Below are positions 16,107 through 24,645 of a stretch of 53,820 nt of DNA, in pieces. Below the pieces are notes generated by a model. It saw only the letters and a program-made list of their open reading frames with translations, did no database searches and was not told the DNA's origin. The position numbers were made by a program, and so were the translations under genes. The stretch's first letter is position 1, and every line of letters starts with the position of its first letter. This stretch comes from JAAYZM01 sp964510785 (GTDB lineage: Bacteria > Actinomycetota > Actinomycetes > Actinomycetales > Cellulomonadaceae): contig CAZECM010000015.1 in NCBI GenBank assembly GCA_964510785.1, forward strand, positions 1 through 53,820. Reading direction: 5' to 3'.

Positions 16107-16991
16107 GTGAGCCCGACCTCCCCGCTGCTCGGCCCCGCCGAGATCCGTGCGCTCGCCGACAGGCTCGGCGTGCGACCCACCAAGAGCCTCGGGCAGAACT
16201 TCGTGCACGACGGCGGCACGGTCCGCAAGATCGTGCGCCAGGCCGGTGTCGAGGCGGGCGAGCGGGTGGTCGAGGTGGGCCCGGGACTCGGCTCGTTGAC
16301 CCTCGGCCTGCTCGAGATCGGCGCCGACGTCCTCGCCGTCGAGATCGACCCCGTGCTCGCGACCGCCCTGCCCGCCACGGTCGCCGCGCACCAGCCCGAC
16401 GCCGGGGCGCGGTTCGAGGTGCTCACCGCGGACGCGCTGCGCATCGAGTCGCTCCCGGGCCGCCCGCCGACCTCCCTCGTCGCGAACCTGCCCTACAACG
16501 TGGCCGTGCCCGTGCTGCTGACGTTCCTCGAGCGCTTCGACTCGCTGCGCCGCGTGCTCGTCATGGTGCAGGCCGAGGTCGCGGACCGGCTCGCGGCCCC
16601 GCCCGGTTCGCGCACGTACGGCATCCCCTCGGTCAAGGCGGCCTGGTACGCGAGCGCGCGACGCACCTCGACGATCGGGCGCACCGTCTTCTGGCCCGAA
16701 CCGAACGTGGACTCGGCGCTCGTCGAGTTCGTGCGCCGCGCACCGCCGCCGACGACGGCGAGCCGCGCCCAGGTGTTCGCCGTCGTCGACGCCGCGTTCT
16801 CCCAGCGACGCAAGATGCTGCGCTCGGCCCTCGCGGGGCTCGCCGGCTCGTCCGCGCTCGCGCAGGTGGCGCTCGAGGCCGCGGGGGTGGACCCGCAGGC
16901 TCGTGGCGAGCGGCTCGACGTCACGGACTTCGCCAAGGTCGCGGAGGCGCTCGTCGCCGCCGGGTCGCTGGACGGCAGGCCGCTGCGATGA
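16107..16991 (+). CDS. ksgA: 16S rRNA (adenine1518/1519-N6)-dimethyltransferase
   Basis: A 294-residue SAM-dependent methyltransferase that dimethylates two adenines of helix 45 in 16S rRNA. Motifs are TKSLGQNFVHD near residue 22, the SAM-binding VEVGPGLGSLTLGL (about 54-67), AVEIDPVL, and the catalytic motif NLPYNVAVPVL (about 127). The C-terminal helical domain contains AFSQRRKMLRSAL. The GTG start at 16107 lacks a ribosome binding site, and TAGGCT at 16094-16099 is 7 bases upstream, so the gene is likely leaderless. It is followed by ispE after 13 bp. Confidence 0.96.
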   Translation: MSPTSPLLGPAEIRALADRLGVRPTKSLGQNFVHDGGTVRKIVRQAGVEAGERVVEVGPGLGSLTLGLLEIGADVLAVEIDPVLATALPATVAAHQPDAGARFEVLTADALRIESLPGRPPTSLVANLPYNVAVPVLLTFLERFDSLRRVLVMVQAEVADRLAAPPGSRTYGIPSVKAAWYASARRTSTIGRTVFWPEPNVDSALVEFVRRAPPPTTASRAQVFAVVDAAFSQRRKMLRSALAGLAGSSALAQVALEAAGVDPQARGERLDVTDFAKVAEALVAAGSLDGRPLR

Positions 16992-17004
16992 GGGGGAGCA
17001 CGCG

Positions 17005-17958
17005 ATGAGCGTGGACTTCGGGAAGCTCGGCCCCATCGGCCAGAATCCCGACGAGCGCATCGAGCGGGTCCGCGCGCCGGGCAAGATCAACCTCGCGCTG
17101 CGCAGCGGGCCGGTGGGCGCGGACGGGTACCACGAGCTCGCGACGACGTTCCAGGCGGTCTCGCTCTTCGAGGAGGTCAGCGCCCGGCGCGCCGGTGGTG
17201 ACCTGATCATCACGGTCTCGGGCACCCAGGCAGAGCTCGTGCCGACGGGACCGGACAACCTCGCGTTCCGGGCCGCCGTGCTGCTCGCCGAGCACACCGG
17301 CGTCGATGTCGACGTGGCCCTGCACCTGCACAAGGGGGTTCCCGTCGCGGGTGGCATGGCGGGGGGCTCCGCGGACGCAGCGGCTGCGCTCGTCGCGTGC
17401 GACGCGTTGTGGGACACGGGCCTGCACCGCGACGCGCTCGTCGAGCTCGCGGGCGAGCTCGGTGCCGACGTGCCGTTCGCCGTCCTCGGTCACACGGCGA
17501 TCGGCAAGGGCCGGGGGGACGTGCTCACCCCCGTCCTCGCGCGCGGGACGTTCCACTGGGCGCTCGCCATCCGGCACGAGGGCCAGTCGACGCCGGCCGT
17601 CTACCGCAAGTTCGACGAGCTGACCGGGGGCCGTGCACGGCTCGACCAGGAGGCGGACCGCGACCTGCTGCTCGCGCTGCGGCAGGCCGATCCCGTGGCG
17701 CTCGGCGAGGCGCTGCACAACGACCTGCAGGACGCGGCGCTCGCGCTCTCCCCGGGGCTCGCCGGCACGCTCGAGGTGGCGCGCGAGGCCGGGGCGCTCG
17801 GCGCCGTCGTGTCCGGCTCGGGCCCCACGGTCGCGGTGCTCGCCCGCAGCGCCCAGCACGCCCTCGCGCTCTCCGCGACCCTCATGGCCGAGGGAGTCGC
17901 GGACGACGTGCGCACCGCGACCGGGCCCGTCGCGGGAGCCACCCTCGTGTCGCGCTGA
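17005..17958 (+). CDS. ispE: 4-diphosphocytidyl-2-C-methyl-D-erythritol kinase
   Basis: A 317-residue GHMP kinase of the MEP isoprenoid pathway; it phosphorylates CDP-ME at the 2-hydroxyl. The N-terminal substrate motif is VRAPGKINLALRSGPVGADGYHEL. The ATP-binding GHMP motif is PVAGGMAGGSADAAAAL (about residues 112-128), and the C-terminal glycine motif is VVSGSGPTVAVL. A GGGGGAG ribosome binding site precedes the ATG by about 6 bases, and the ksgA stop is 13 bp upstream. This is the last gene of the metG-to-ispE backbone run. Confidence 0.96.
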   Translation: MSVDFGKLGPIGQNPDERIERVRAPGKINLALRSGPVGADGYHELATTFQAVSLFEEVSARRAGGDLIITVSGTQAELVPTGPDNLAFRAAVLLAEHTGVDVDVALHLHKGVPVAGGMAGGSADAAAALVACDALWDTGLHRDALVELAGELGADVPFAVLGHTAIGKGRGDVLTPVLARGTFHWALAIRHEGQSTPAVYRKFDELTGGRARLDQEADRDLLLALRQADPVALGEALHNDLQDAALALSPGLAGTLEVAREAGALGAVVSGSGPTVAVLARSAQHALALSATLMAEGVADDVRTATGPVAGATLVSR

Positions 17959-17965
17959 GACCGGT

Positions 17966-17987
17966 CCGCCCGCCCGGGCCCGGGCGG
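17966..17987 (+). terminator. GC hairpin after ispE
   Basis: CCGCCCG (17966-17972) and CGGGCGG (17981-17987) form a perfect 7-bp stem just after the ispE stop, with a GC-rich loop that could itself pair. There is no T-tract, as is common for actinobacterial hairpins. It could end the ispE transcript before the narK gene. Confidence 0.4.
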
Positions 17988-18135
17988 CTCGGGGCCCGGT
18001 TGCCGCGGTTCGCCGTCGTCGTCGGCCTTCGCCGAATACTCCCGGCCCCTCGCCGGGCGCACCACGGCGAGGGTCCGTACCCTCCGAGGAGCAGGCAGCC
18101 GCAGGTCTCGCCGTCGGGCGGGTGAGGAGAGTCCC

Positions 18136-19488
18136 ATGGCCACGACCGAGGCCCCAGCGCCGGTCGGCGCAGCGAGCGGGTCGGCAGGGCGGCGCCGGCG
18201 CGTGCTCGCCACGTCCACCACGGCGTTCACGCTCATGTTCGCGGTCTGGCTCATGTTCGGCGTGCTCGGCATCCCGATCCGCGACGAGTTCGGGCTGACC
18301 GACGTCGAGCTCGCGTGGTTGTCCGCCGTCGCGATCCTCAACGGGTCGATCTGGCGCCTGCCGGTCGGGATCCTCGCGGACCGCTACGGCGGCCGCGCCG
18401 TCTTCCTCGTCATGCTGCTCGCGACGGCCGTGCCCACGTTCCTCGTCTCCCAGGCCACGAGCTACGCGATGCTGCTGGGTCTCGCGTTCTTCGCGGGGTT
18501 CGCGGGGAACTCGTTCAGCGTCGGGATCGCGTGGAACTCGGTGTGGTACCCGCGCAGCTCCCAGGGCTTCGCGCTCGGGGTTTTCGGGGCGGGCAACGTC
18601 GGAGCGTCGGTGACGAAGCTCATCGGGCCGTGGCTCATCGCGGCGGTGCCGACGCTGACGATCGCGGGGCTGTCGTTCGGCGGCTGGCGGTTCGTGCCGA
18701 TGCTCTACGCGGTGCTCCTCATGATCATGGCCGTCGTCATGTGGGCCGTCGCACCGCGACCGGACCTGCGGCCCGGACAGGGTCGCTCGCTCGCCTCGAT
18801 GCTCGTGCCGCTGCGGAGCCTGCGGGTGTGGCGGTTCAGCCTGTACTACGTCGTCGTGTTCGGTGCGTACGTCGCGCTGGCCGCGTGGTTGCCGAAGTAC
18901 TACGTGGACGTGTACCACCAGCCCCTCGGCACGGCCGCGCTGCTGACCGCGCTCTTCATCTTCCCGGCGAGCCTGCTGCGCCCGCTCGGGGGGTACCTCT
19001 CGGACCGGTGGGGCGCGCGGCGCGTGATGTACGGGACGTTCTTCGTGATGCTCGTGGCCTCGGGCGTGCTGATGATGCCGTACGGCTACGTCGTCATCAA
19101 GGTGCCGGGCGACGCCGCGGGGGACGGGCTGCGCGAGGTGCTGCCCTTCGAGCTCGGGGTGGTGTCGTTCACGGTGCTCGTGTGCGTCGTCGGCGTCGCG
19201 ATGGGGGTGGGCAAGGCCGCGGTGTTCAAGCACATCCCCGAGTACTTCCCGCACGACGTGGGCGCGGTGGGTGGGCTCGTGGGGACGTTCGGGGCGCTCG
19301 GCGGGTTCGCGCTGCCGCCGGTGTTCGCGTACCTGCAGGGCTGGACGGGGATGCCGCAGTCGACGTTCCTCGCGCTGTTCGTGCTGACCGCCGTGAGCCT
19401 CGTGTGGATGCACCTGACGGTCCACCGCATGCTCCAGGACCGCTCCCCGGACCTCCGCCACGCCCTCGAGGCGGCCGAGGGGTCCTAG
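18136..19488 (+). CDS. narK: NarK-type nitrate/nitrite MFS transporter
   Basis: A 450-residue, 12-segment major facilitator. The nitrate/nitrite porter signatures are both present: FAGFAGNSFSVGIAWNSVWY with GFALGVFGAGNVGASVT in the first half, and GKAAVFKHIPEYFPHDVGAVGGLVGTFGALGGF in the second half. GRYGGR-like (ADRYGGRAVF) and SDRWGARRVMYG loops are the MFS loop-2/3 and 8/9 motifs. It imports nitrate or exchanges it with nitrite. No nitrate reductase gene lies nearby. GAGGAG at 18123-18128 precedes the ATG. Its stop shares the palindrome CTAG (19485-19488) with the stop of the convergent transporter gene. Confidence 0.92.
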   Translation: MATTEAPAPVGAASGSAGRRRRVLATSTTAFTLMFAVWLMFGVLGIPIRDEFGLTDVELAWLSAVAILNGSIWRLPVGILADRYGGRAVFLVMLLATAVPTFLVSQATSYAMLLGLAFFAGFAGNSFSVGIAWNSVWYPRSSQGFALGVFGAGNVGASVTKLIGPWLIAAVPTLTIAGLSFGGWRFVPMLYAVLLMIMAVVMWAVAPRPDLRPGQGRSLASMLVPLRSLRVWRFSLYYVVVFGAYVALAAWLPKYYVDVYHQPLGTAALLTALFIFPASLLRPLGGYLSDRWGARRVMYGTFFVMLVASGVLMMPYGYVVIKVPGDAAGDGLREVLPFELGVVSFTVLVCVVGVAMGVGKAAVFKHIPEYFPHDVGAVGGLVGTFGALGGFALPPVFAYLQGWTGMPQSTFLALFVLTAVSLVWMHLTVHRMLQDRSPDLRHALEAAEGS

Positions 19489-20744
19489 CGCGCGGGGCGC
19501 ATCGCGTAGGAGCCGGCGAACGCCGCGAGGCTGAACCCGACCAGGAGCGTGGCGAGCGGCAGGGTCCACGAGCCGCTCGACGCGTTGAGGGCGCCGAGCA
19601 CGCTCGGGCCGGTCGCGGCGAACAGGTACCCGATCGACTGCACCGCGGCCGAGGACCGGCGCGCGTCCGCGACGCTCGACGCCCGCTGCAGCACCACGGA
19701 CATCACCACGGTGAACAGCCCGCCCTGCGCGAGGCCGGAGCAGGTCACCCACACGAGCCACGCCCCCGGTGCGAGGAAGATGCCGAGGGGCAGCGCGAGC
19801 CACAGCGCGATGAGACCGAGGAACACGACCCGCGCCGGGATGCGCCGCGCGAGGACGACGGGCACCGTGAGGGCACTGACGACGGCGGCCGCCTGGAACG
19901 GCGCGGCCCCGCCCCCGGCCGCCGCCTGGTCGAGCCCGATCTGGTCCGAGAGCAGCTGGGGCAGCCACGCCGTCATGCCGTAGTAGCCGAAGGACTGCAT
20001 CCCGAACACCGCGGCGAGCGTCCAGATGAAGGGGCGGCGCAGCACGGGCGTGAACGGTGGGGTCCGGATCTCGGGGACGACGACGCCGACGACGGCGCCC
20101 CCGGGCTCGCCGGTTCCCGCGCCGGCGCCGTCGTCGACGCGACCGTCCGGGGCCCCGCCCCCGGCCGCCTGGGTGCGCCGCACCCGGAGCGCGACGAGCC
20201 ACAGCACGAGCGCGGCCACCGCGAGGATGCTCCAGACGCCGAGAGCCCAGCGCCAGCCGAGCGACTGGGCGATCGGCGCGGTGAACGCCGTCGTCGTCAT
20301 GGCCCCGAGATTCATCGCGGCCGTGTAGGCGCCCGTGACCCCCGCGATGACGAGCGGGAAGTCGCGCCGCGTCACGACGGGAACGGCGATGTTGCCGATC
20401 GTGATGGCGACCCCGAGCAGGAGCGTGCCGACCACCGCCGTGGGGAAGCCCGCCACCGAGCGCAGCACCGTGCCGACGATGATGACGAGCAACGAGACCG
20501 TCACGGCCCGGCCCACTCCGAAGCGCCCGATGAACCCCGACGCGAGCGGGGCGGCGAGCGCGAAGCACAGCACGGGCAGGCCCGTCAGGAGCCCGACGGC
20601 GGCGGGGCTCAGGGCGAGCTCCGCCGTCACGTCACCGACCACGGGCCCCAGGGCGGCGATCGGCCCGCGCAGGTTCGCCGCGAACACGAGGACGGCGACG
20701 AGCAGCAGCCCGCTGCCCCCACCGAGCGCGAGCCGGGACCTCAC
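19485..20744 (-). CDS. MFS transporter of the CynX/NimT (cyanate/2-nitroimidazole) type
   Basis: A 419-residue major facilitator with 12 predicted hydrophobic segments. The N-terminal half (LLVAVLVFAANLRGPIAALGPVVGDV, LTGLPVLCFALAAPLASGFIGRFG) is typical of the CynX/NimT group. A long Gly/Ala-rich cytoplasmic loop follows segment 6, and FGMQSFGYYGMTAWLPQLLSDQIG begins the second half. The substrate cannot be told from sequence. GTG 20744 overlaps the stop of the upstream MarR-type gene (GTGA), so the two form an operon and the regulator probably controls this transporter, as in drug or anion efflux systems. It converges with narK through a shared CTAG. Confidence 0.85.
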   Translation of the reverse strand: MRSRLALGGGSGLLLVAVLVFAANLRGPIAALGPVVGDVTAELALSPAAVGLLTGLPVLCFALAAPLASGFIGRFGVGRAVTVSLLVIIVGTVLRSVAGFPTAVVGTLLLGVAITIGNIAVPVVTRRDFPLVIAGVTGAYTAAMNLGAMTTTAFTAPIAQSLGWRWALGVWSILAVAALVLWLVALRVRRTQAAGGGAPDGRVDDGAGAGTGEPGGAVVGVVVPEIRTPPFTPVLRRPFIWTLAAVFGMQSFGYYGMTAWLPQLLSDQIGLDQAAAGGGAAPFQAAAVVSALTVPVVLARRIPARVVFLGLIALWLALPLGIFLAPGAWLVWVTCSGLAQGGLFTVVMSVVLQRASSVADARRSSAAVQSIGYLFAATGPSVLGALNASSGSWTLPLATLLVGFSLAAFAGSYAMRPAR

Positions 20745-21253
20745 TCGTCGAACTGTCTGACCACGCGGCGCAGCAGCCCCGCGAGCTGGTCGCGCTCGGC
20801 CGCCGTCAGGCCGTCCAGGAGGCTCGCCTCGACGGTCAGGAAGTCGGCCATCGCGGTGTCGACGCGCTCGAGCCCTTCGACGGTGAGCCGCACGAGGACG
20901 CCCCGGCGGTCGTCCGGCGAGGGTTCGCGGCGCACGAGCCCGTGGGCGACCATCCGGTCGATCCGGTTCGTCATGGTGCCGGAGGTCACGAGGGTCTGGG
21001 TGAGCAGCGCTCCGGGGGAGAGCCGGTAGGGCGCACCGGCCCGGCGCAGCGCGGCGAGGACGTCGAACTCCCACGACTCGAGCCCCGAGCGGGCGAAGGC
21101 GCCGCGCCGGGCGAGGTCGAGGTGCCGGGCCAGGCGGGTGACCCGGGAGAGCACCGTGAGGGGCGTGACGTCGAGGTCGGGCCGTTCGCGCTGCCAGGCC
21201 GCGACGATGCGGTCGACCTCGTCGGGCTCGGTCGTCGCGCTCTCGGGGCTCAT
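20741..21253 (-). CDS. MarR-family transcriptional regulator
   Basis: A 170-residue winged-helix repressor. The DNA-binding core reads ESWEFDVLAALRRAGAPYRLSPGALLTQTLVTSGTMTNRIDRMVAHGLVRREPSPDDRRGVLVRLTVEG, the hallmark of MarR proteins (SGTMTNRIDRM recognition helix, DRR wing). N- and C-terminal helices form the dimer interface. TAATCT lies 6 bases before the ATG at 21253 with no ribosome binding site, so the transcript appears leaderless. A palindrome sits directly upstream of that hexamer. It is predicted to autoregulate and to control the overlapping MFS gene. Confidence 0.9.
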   Translation of the reverse strand: MSPESATTEPDEVDRIVAAWQRERPDLDVTPLTVLSRVTRLARHLDLARRGAFARSGLESWEFDVLAALRRAGAPYRLSPGALLTQTLVTSGTMTNRIDRMVAHGLVRREPSPDDRRGVLVRLTVEGLERVDTAMADFLTVEASLLDGLTAAERDQLAGLLRRVVRQFDE

Positions 21254-21265
21254 ACGCCGAGATTA

Positions 21266-21277
21266 CTCGACATCGAG
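21266..21277. promoter_or_regulatory. Palindromic MarR-type operator
   Basis: CTCGA (21266-21270) and TCGAG (21273-21277) are perfect inverted repeats around CA. The site extends toward ATCTCGA on the outer right side. It sits immediately upstream of the marR -10 (21260-21265), a position suited to autorepression. Confidence 0.6.
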
Positions 21278-21295
21278 ATACCCGCCCCGGGTCGG

Positions 21296-21931
21296 CTACC
21301 GGCGCGAGGTCAGGGTCGGGCGCCGCTCGAGGCCGGACAGCCCGTTCCACGCGAGGTTGACGAGGTGCGCGGCGACGTCGGCCTTCTTGGGGCTGCGCTC
21401 CTCGAGCCAGTGCTGCCCCGTGAGCGCGACCATGCCCACGAGCATGCGCGAGTAGATGGGCGCCGTCTTGGGGTCCAGCCCCTGCTTCTTGAACTGGTCG
21501 GCGAGCAGGTGCTCGACCTGCGTCGCGACGTCCCCGATGAGGCTCGAGAACGTGCCGGTCGCCTGCGCCACGGGGGAGTCGCGCACGAGGATGCGGAAAC
21601 CGTCGGTGTTCGCCTCGATGTAGCTCAGCAGCGCGAGGGCCGTCCGCTCGACGAGCACCTTGGGGTGCCCGCCCTCCGTGAGCGCCCCGGTCAGGGCGTC
21701 GGTGAGGGCCGTCACCTCGCGGTCGACGACGACGGCGTACATCCCCTCCTTGCCCCCGAAGTGCTCGTAGACCACGGGCTTGGAGACCTGGGCACGGGTC
21801 GCGATCTCCTCGACGCTCGTGCCCTCGAACCCCTTCTCCGCGAAGAGCTTGCGGCTCACGTCGAGGAGCTGGGCGCGGCGCTGGGCCGCAGTCATCCTCG
21901 CCCGTGCGGGGCGCTTGCTCTCGGTGGCCAC
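21296..21931 (-). CDS. TetR-family transcriptional regulator
   Basis: A 211-residue TetR repressor. The helix-turn-helix is LFAEKGFEGTSVEEIATRAQVSKPVVYEHFGGKEGMY (about residues 30-66). The ligand domain includes LLSYIEANTDGFRILVRDSP and LVGMVALTGQHWLEERSPKK. The start is a GTG at 21931, giving ATESKRPARARM; CATGAT lies 6 bases upstream and could be a leaderless -10. In actinobacterial genomes a regulator of this type often precedes tRNA-Gln and glmU, so it may be part of the backbone. The target is unknown. Confidence 0.88.
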   Translation of the reverse strand: MATESKRPARARMTAAQRRAQLLDVSRKLFAEKGFEGTSVEEIATRAQVSKPVVYEHFGGKEGMYAVVVDREVTALTDALTGALTEGGHPKVLVERTALALLSYIEANTDGFRILVRDSPVAQATGTFSSLIGDVATQVEHLLADQFKKQGLDPKTAPIYSRMLVGMVALTGQHWLEERSPKKADVAAHLVNLAWNGLSGLERRPTLTSRR

Positions 21932-21994
21932 GTGCCCATCATGCCCGGTCGGGCTGGCAGAATGGCTCCGCCGTCCGGCGCGCCCCGGTCGCGG

Positions 21995-22066
21995 TCCGCC
22001 TTGGTGTAATGGCAGCACGCAGGCCTTTGGAGCCTTGCAGTCCAGGTTCGAGTCCTGGAGGCGGAG
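21995..22066 (+). tRNA. tRNA-Gln (anticodon TTG)
   Basis: A 72-base cloverleaf. The acceptor arms TCCGCCT (21995-22001) and AGGCGGA (22059-22065) pair perfectly, with discriminator G. The D arm is GTGTAATGGCAGCAC. The anticodon loop is CTTTGGA, giving anticodon TTG. The T arm is CCAGG-TTCGAGT-CCTGG. CCA is not encoded. The first anticodon-stem pair is a C-T mismatch. Confidence 0.95.
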
Positions 22067-22092
22067 CGGAAGGACAACCCGGTGCCCGGCGG

Positions 22093-22119
22093 TAGAGTGG
22101 CCGTGCGCCTTGCCTCGGC
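22093..22119 (+). promoter_or_regulatory. glmU promoter -10 and 5' leader motif
   Basis: TAGAGT at 22093-22098 is a plausible -10. It is followed 11 bases later by TTGCCTCGGC (22110-22119). The same decamer follows TAGACT upstream of rplY at 25320-25329, suggesting a shared leader element. GGGAG at 22130-22134 is the ribosome binding site and could pair with the CTC just before it. Confidence 0.4.
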
Positions 22120-22142
22120 TACACCTCTCGGGAGCTCATTCG

Positions 22143-23768
22143 GTGACCACCGCCCGGCCCGCTGCCGTCGTCGTCCTCGCCGCAGGTGAGGGCACCCGGA
22201 TGCGTTCGAGCACACCTAAAGTCCTGCACGAGCTGGCCGGCCGTTCGATGCTCGGCCACGCGCTCGTCGCGGCCAGGGAGCTCGCCCCCGGGCGGCTCGC
22301 CGTCGTCGTGCGGCACGGCCGAGACGCGGTGGCCGCCCACGCCCTCGAGGTGGACCCCGGCGTGCTCGTCGCCGACCAGGACGAGATCCCCGGCACGGGC
22401 CGTGCCGTGCAGTGCGCGCTCGCGGTGCTCGACGCCGCCGCGCACGCCGACGGTGCGCTCGCGGGGGACGGCCAGGACCAGGTCGCCGGGACGGTCGTCG
22501 TCATCGCGGGGGACACCCCGTTGCTCGACGGCGCGACGCTCGCCCAGCTCCACGCCGCGCACACCGCGGACGGCAACGCCGTGACCCTCCTGACCACCGA
22601 GCTCGACGAGCCGTTCGGCTACGGCCGCATCGTGCGCGAGGCCGGCACGGGCGCCGTCGTCGGCATCGTCGAGGAGAAGGACGCCGACGACGACGAGCGG
22701 GCCATCCGCGAGATCAACGCCTCGGTGTACGTGTTCGACGCCACCGTGCTGCGCGGTGCGCTCGCCCGTCTCGGCCGGGACAACGCGCAGGGTGAGCTCT
22801 ACCTCACCGACGTCGTCGCGATCGCGCGGGCCGACGGCGGCGCCGTGCGGGCCGTGCGCACCGACGACCCCATCACGGTCGAGGGGGTCAACGACCGCGT
22901 CCAGCTCGCCGTCCTGCGCGCCGAGCTCAACCGGCGGATCCTCGAGGGCTGGATGCGCGAGGGCGTCACGGTCGTGGACCCCGCCACGACGTGGGTCGAC
23001 GTCGACGTCGAGCTGGCCCAGGACGTCGTGCTCCTGCCCGGCACACAGCTCCACGGTGCGACGCGCGTCGGCGCGGGTGCCCGGATCGGCCCGGACACGA
23101 CGCTCACCGACGTCGAGGTCGGTGAGGGCGCCACCGTGGTGCGCACCCACGGGCTGTCCGCCGTCGTCGGCCCGAAGGCGACCGTGGGCCCCTTCGCCTA
23201 CCTGCGCCCCGGCGCGAGGCTCGGGCGCAAGGGCAAGATCGGCACGTTCGTCGAGGTGAAGAACGCCACGATCGGCGAGGGCTCGAAGGTGCCGCACCTG
23301 ACCTACGTCGGCGACGCGACGATCGGGGAGCAGTCGAACATCGGGGCCTCCTCCGTGTTCGTCAACTACGACGGCGTCAACAAGCACCACACGACGATCG
23401 GCTCGTACGTGCGCACCGGCTCGGACAACACGTTCGTCGCTCCCGTCACGGTCGGGGACGGCGCGTACACGGGTGCCGGCTCGGTCATCCGGCGCGACGT
23501 GCCGTCCGGGGCGCTCGGGGTCTCGTCCGGCCCGCAGCGCAACATCGAGGGCTGGGTCCTGCGTTCGCGCTCGGGAACCGCGGCGGCCGACGCGGCCGCG
23601 CGCTCTCTCGAGGACGGCGAGCTGGACGACCTCGGCCCGCAGGCGAGGGCCGAGCGCGGTCGCGCCCGGGCCGCCGCGACCGGGGCGCAGCCCGTCGTGG
23701 CACCAGACACCTCCGGGCCCGCCGGGCCGGAGACCATCACAGCTGAGCCGAAGGACGAACGCGGATGA
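22143..23768 (+). CDS. glmU: Bifunctional UDP-GlcNAc pyrophosphorylase / glucosamine-1-phosphate acetyltransferase
   Basis: A 541-residue bifunctional enzyme making UDP-GlcNAc for peptidoglycan and surface polymers. The N-terminal uridyltransferase has VVLAAGEGTRMRSSTPKVLHELAG (residues ~9-32), QDEIPGTGRAVQCAL and IAGDTPLLDG. The C-terminal left-handed beta-helix runs from about residue 265 (RIGPDTTLTDVEVGEGATV) to RTGSDNTFVAPVTVGDGAYTGAGSVI. A ~60-residue tail rich in Ala, Arg and Gly extends beyond the usual end, as in some mycobacterial forms. The GTG start at 22143 has GGGAG upstream. It overlaps prs by 4 bp (ATGA). Confidence 0.96.
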   Translation: MTTARPAAVVVLAAGEGTRMRSSTPKVLHELAGRSMLGHALVAARELAPGRLAVVVRHGRDAVAAHALEVDPGVLVADQDEIPGTGRAVQCALAVLDAAAHADGALAGDGQDQVAGTVVVIAGDTPLLDGATLAQLHAAHTADGNAVTLLTTELDEPFGYGRIVREAGTGAVVGIVEEKDADDDERAIREINASVYVFDATVLRGALARLGRDNAQGELYLTDVVAIARADGGAVRAVRTDDPITVEGVNDRVQLAVLRAELNRRILEGWMREGVTVVDPATTWVDVDVELAQDVVLLPGTQLHGATRVGAGARIGPDTTLTDVEVGEGATVVRTHGLSAVVGPKATVGPFAYLRPGARLGRKGKIGTFVEVKNATIGEGSKVPHLTYVGDATIGEQSNIGASSVFVNYDGVNKHHTTIGSYVRTGSDNTFVAPVTVGDGAYTGAGSVIRRDVPSGALGVSSGPQRNIEGWVLRSRSGTAAADAAARSLEDGELDDLGPQARAERGRARAAATGAQPVVAPDTSGPAGPETITAEPKDERG

Positions 23769-24643
23769 CCGGGATCATCTCCACCGACAGTGAGAAGCGA
23801 CTCGTTGTCGTCTCGGGGCGGGCCCACCCAGAGCTGTCCGAGGCCGTCGTCAGCGAGCTGGGTTGCGAGCTCGTCCCCACGTCCGCCTACGACTTCGCCA
23901 ACGGCGAGATCTACGTGCGCTACGCGGAGTCCATCCGCGGCTCGGACGCGTTCGTGCTGCAGTCGCACTCGCAGCCGGTCAACCAGTGGATCATGGAGCA
24001 CCTCATCATGGTCGACGCGCTCAAGCGCGCCTCGGCCAAGACGATCACCGTGATCGCGCCGTTCTACGGGTACGCCCGCCAGGACAAGAAGCACCGCGGC
24101 CGCGAGCCCATCTCNNNNNNNNNNGCGATGCCGCTCCTCGCGGACTACGTGCGTCGGCGCGTGGACCACTCCCGGCTCACCGTGGTCTCCCCGGACGCGG
24201 GCCGCGTGCGGCTCGCCGACCAGTGGTCCGACCGGCTGGGCGCCCCGCTCGCCATCATCCACAAGCGTCGCGACCCGTCGGTCCCCAACCAGGTCAAGGT
24301 CCACGAGCTCGTCGGCCAGGTAGCCGGCCGCACCTGTCTCATCGTCGACGACATGATCGACACCGCCGGCACGATCGTGCAGGCCGCCGAGGCGCTCTTC
24401 GAGAACGGCGCGGCCGAGGTCATCGTCGCCGCGACGCACGCCGTGCTCTCAGGCCCCGCGATCGACCGGTTGCGGAACTCGCGCATCGGCGAGGTCATCG
24501 TCACCGACACCCTCCCGATCCCCGAGGAGCGTCGCTTCGAGTCGCTCACCGTCCTGTCGATCGCCCCGCTCATCGCCCGCGCGGTGCGCGAGGTGTTCGA
24601 CGACGGCTCCGTCACGTCGCTCTTCGACGGCCAAGCGGGCTGA
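23765..24643 (+). CDS. prs: Ribose-phosphate pyrophosphokinase, interrupted by an assembly gap
   Basis: This enzyme makes PRPP from ribose 5-phosphate and ATP. Visible motifs are RLVVVSGRAHPELSEAV, YDFANGEIYVRYAESIRGSDAFVLQS, APFYGYARQDKKHRGREPIS (ATP loop) and, near the end, CLIVDDMIDTAGTIVQAAE (PRPP-binding loop). The frame happens to stay open through ten Ns at 24115-24124. Only about 292 codons are present, against roughly 326 expected. The segment that normally joins GREPIS to AMPLLADYV, about 35-38 residues including the VDLH metal/active-site motif, is missing. The real gene is therefore likely intact and the sequence incomplete. It overlaps glmU by 4 bp. Confidence 0.93.
   Translation: MTGIISTDSEKRLVVVSGRAHPELSEAVVSELGCELVPTSAYDFANGEIYVRYAESIRGSDAFVLQSHSQPVNQWIMEHLIMVDALKRASAKTITVIAPFYGYARQDKKHRGREPIXXXXAMPLLADYVRRRVDHSRLTVVSPDAGRVRLADQWSDRLGAPLAIIHKRRDPSVPNQVKVHELVGQVAGRTCLIVDDMIDTAGTIVQAAEALFENGAAEVIVAATHAVLSGPAIDRLRNSRIGEVIVTDTLPIPEERRFESLTVLSIAPLIARAVREVFDDGSVTSLFDGQAG
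24115..24124. other. Ten-N assembly gap inside prs
   Basis: A run of exactly ten Ns. By comparison with the conserved protein, about 105-115 bases are absent, so the N count is a placeholder and not a length estimate. The flanks show no inverted or direct repeat. Confidence 0.9.
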
Positions 24644-24645
24644 CC

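Noticed and set aside
16921..20568. Minus-strand open frame of 1215 codons
   Set aside because: It is antisense to ispE and narK and in a shadow frame of the CynX-like gene; high-GC third positions explain it.
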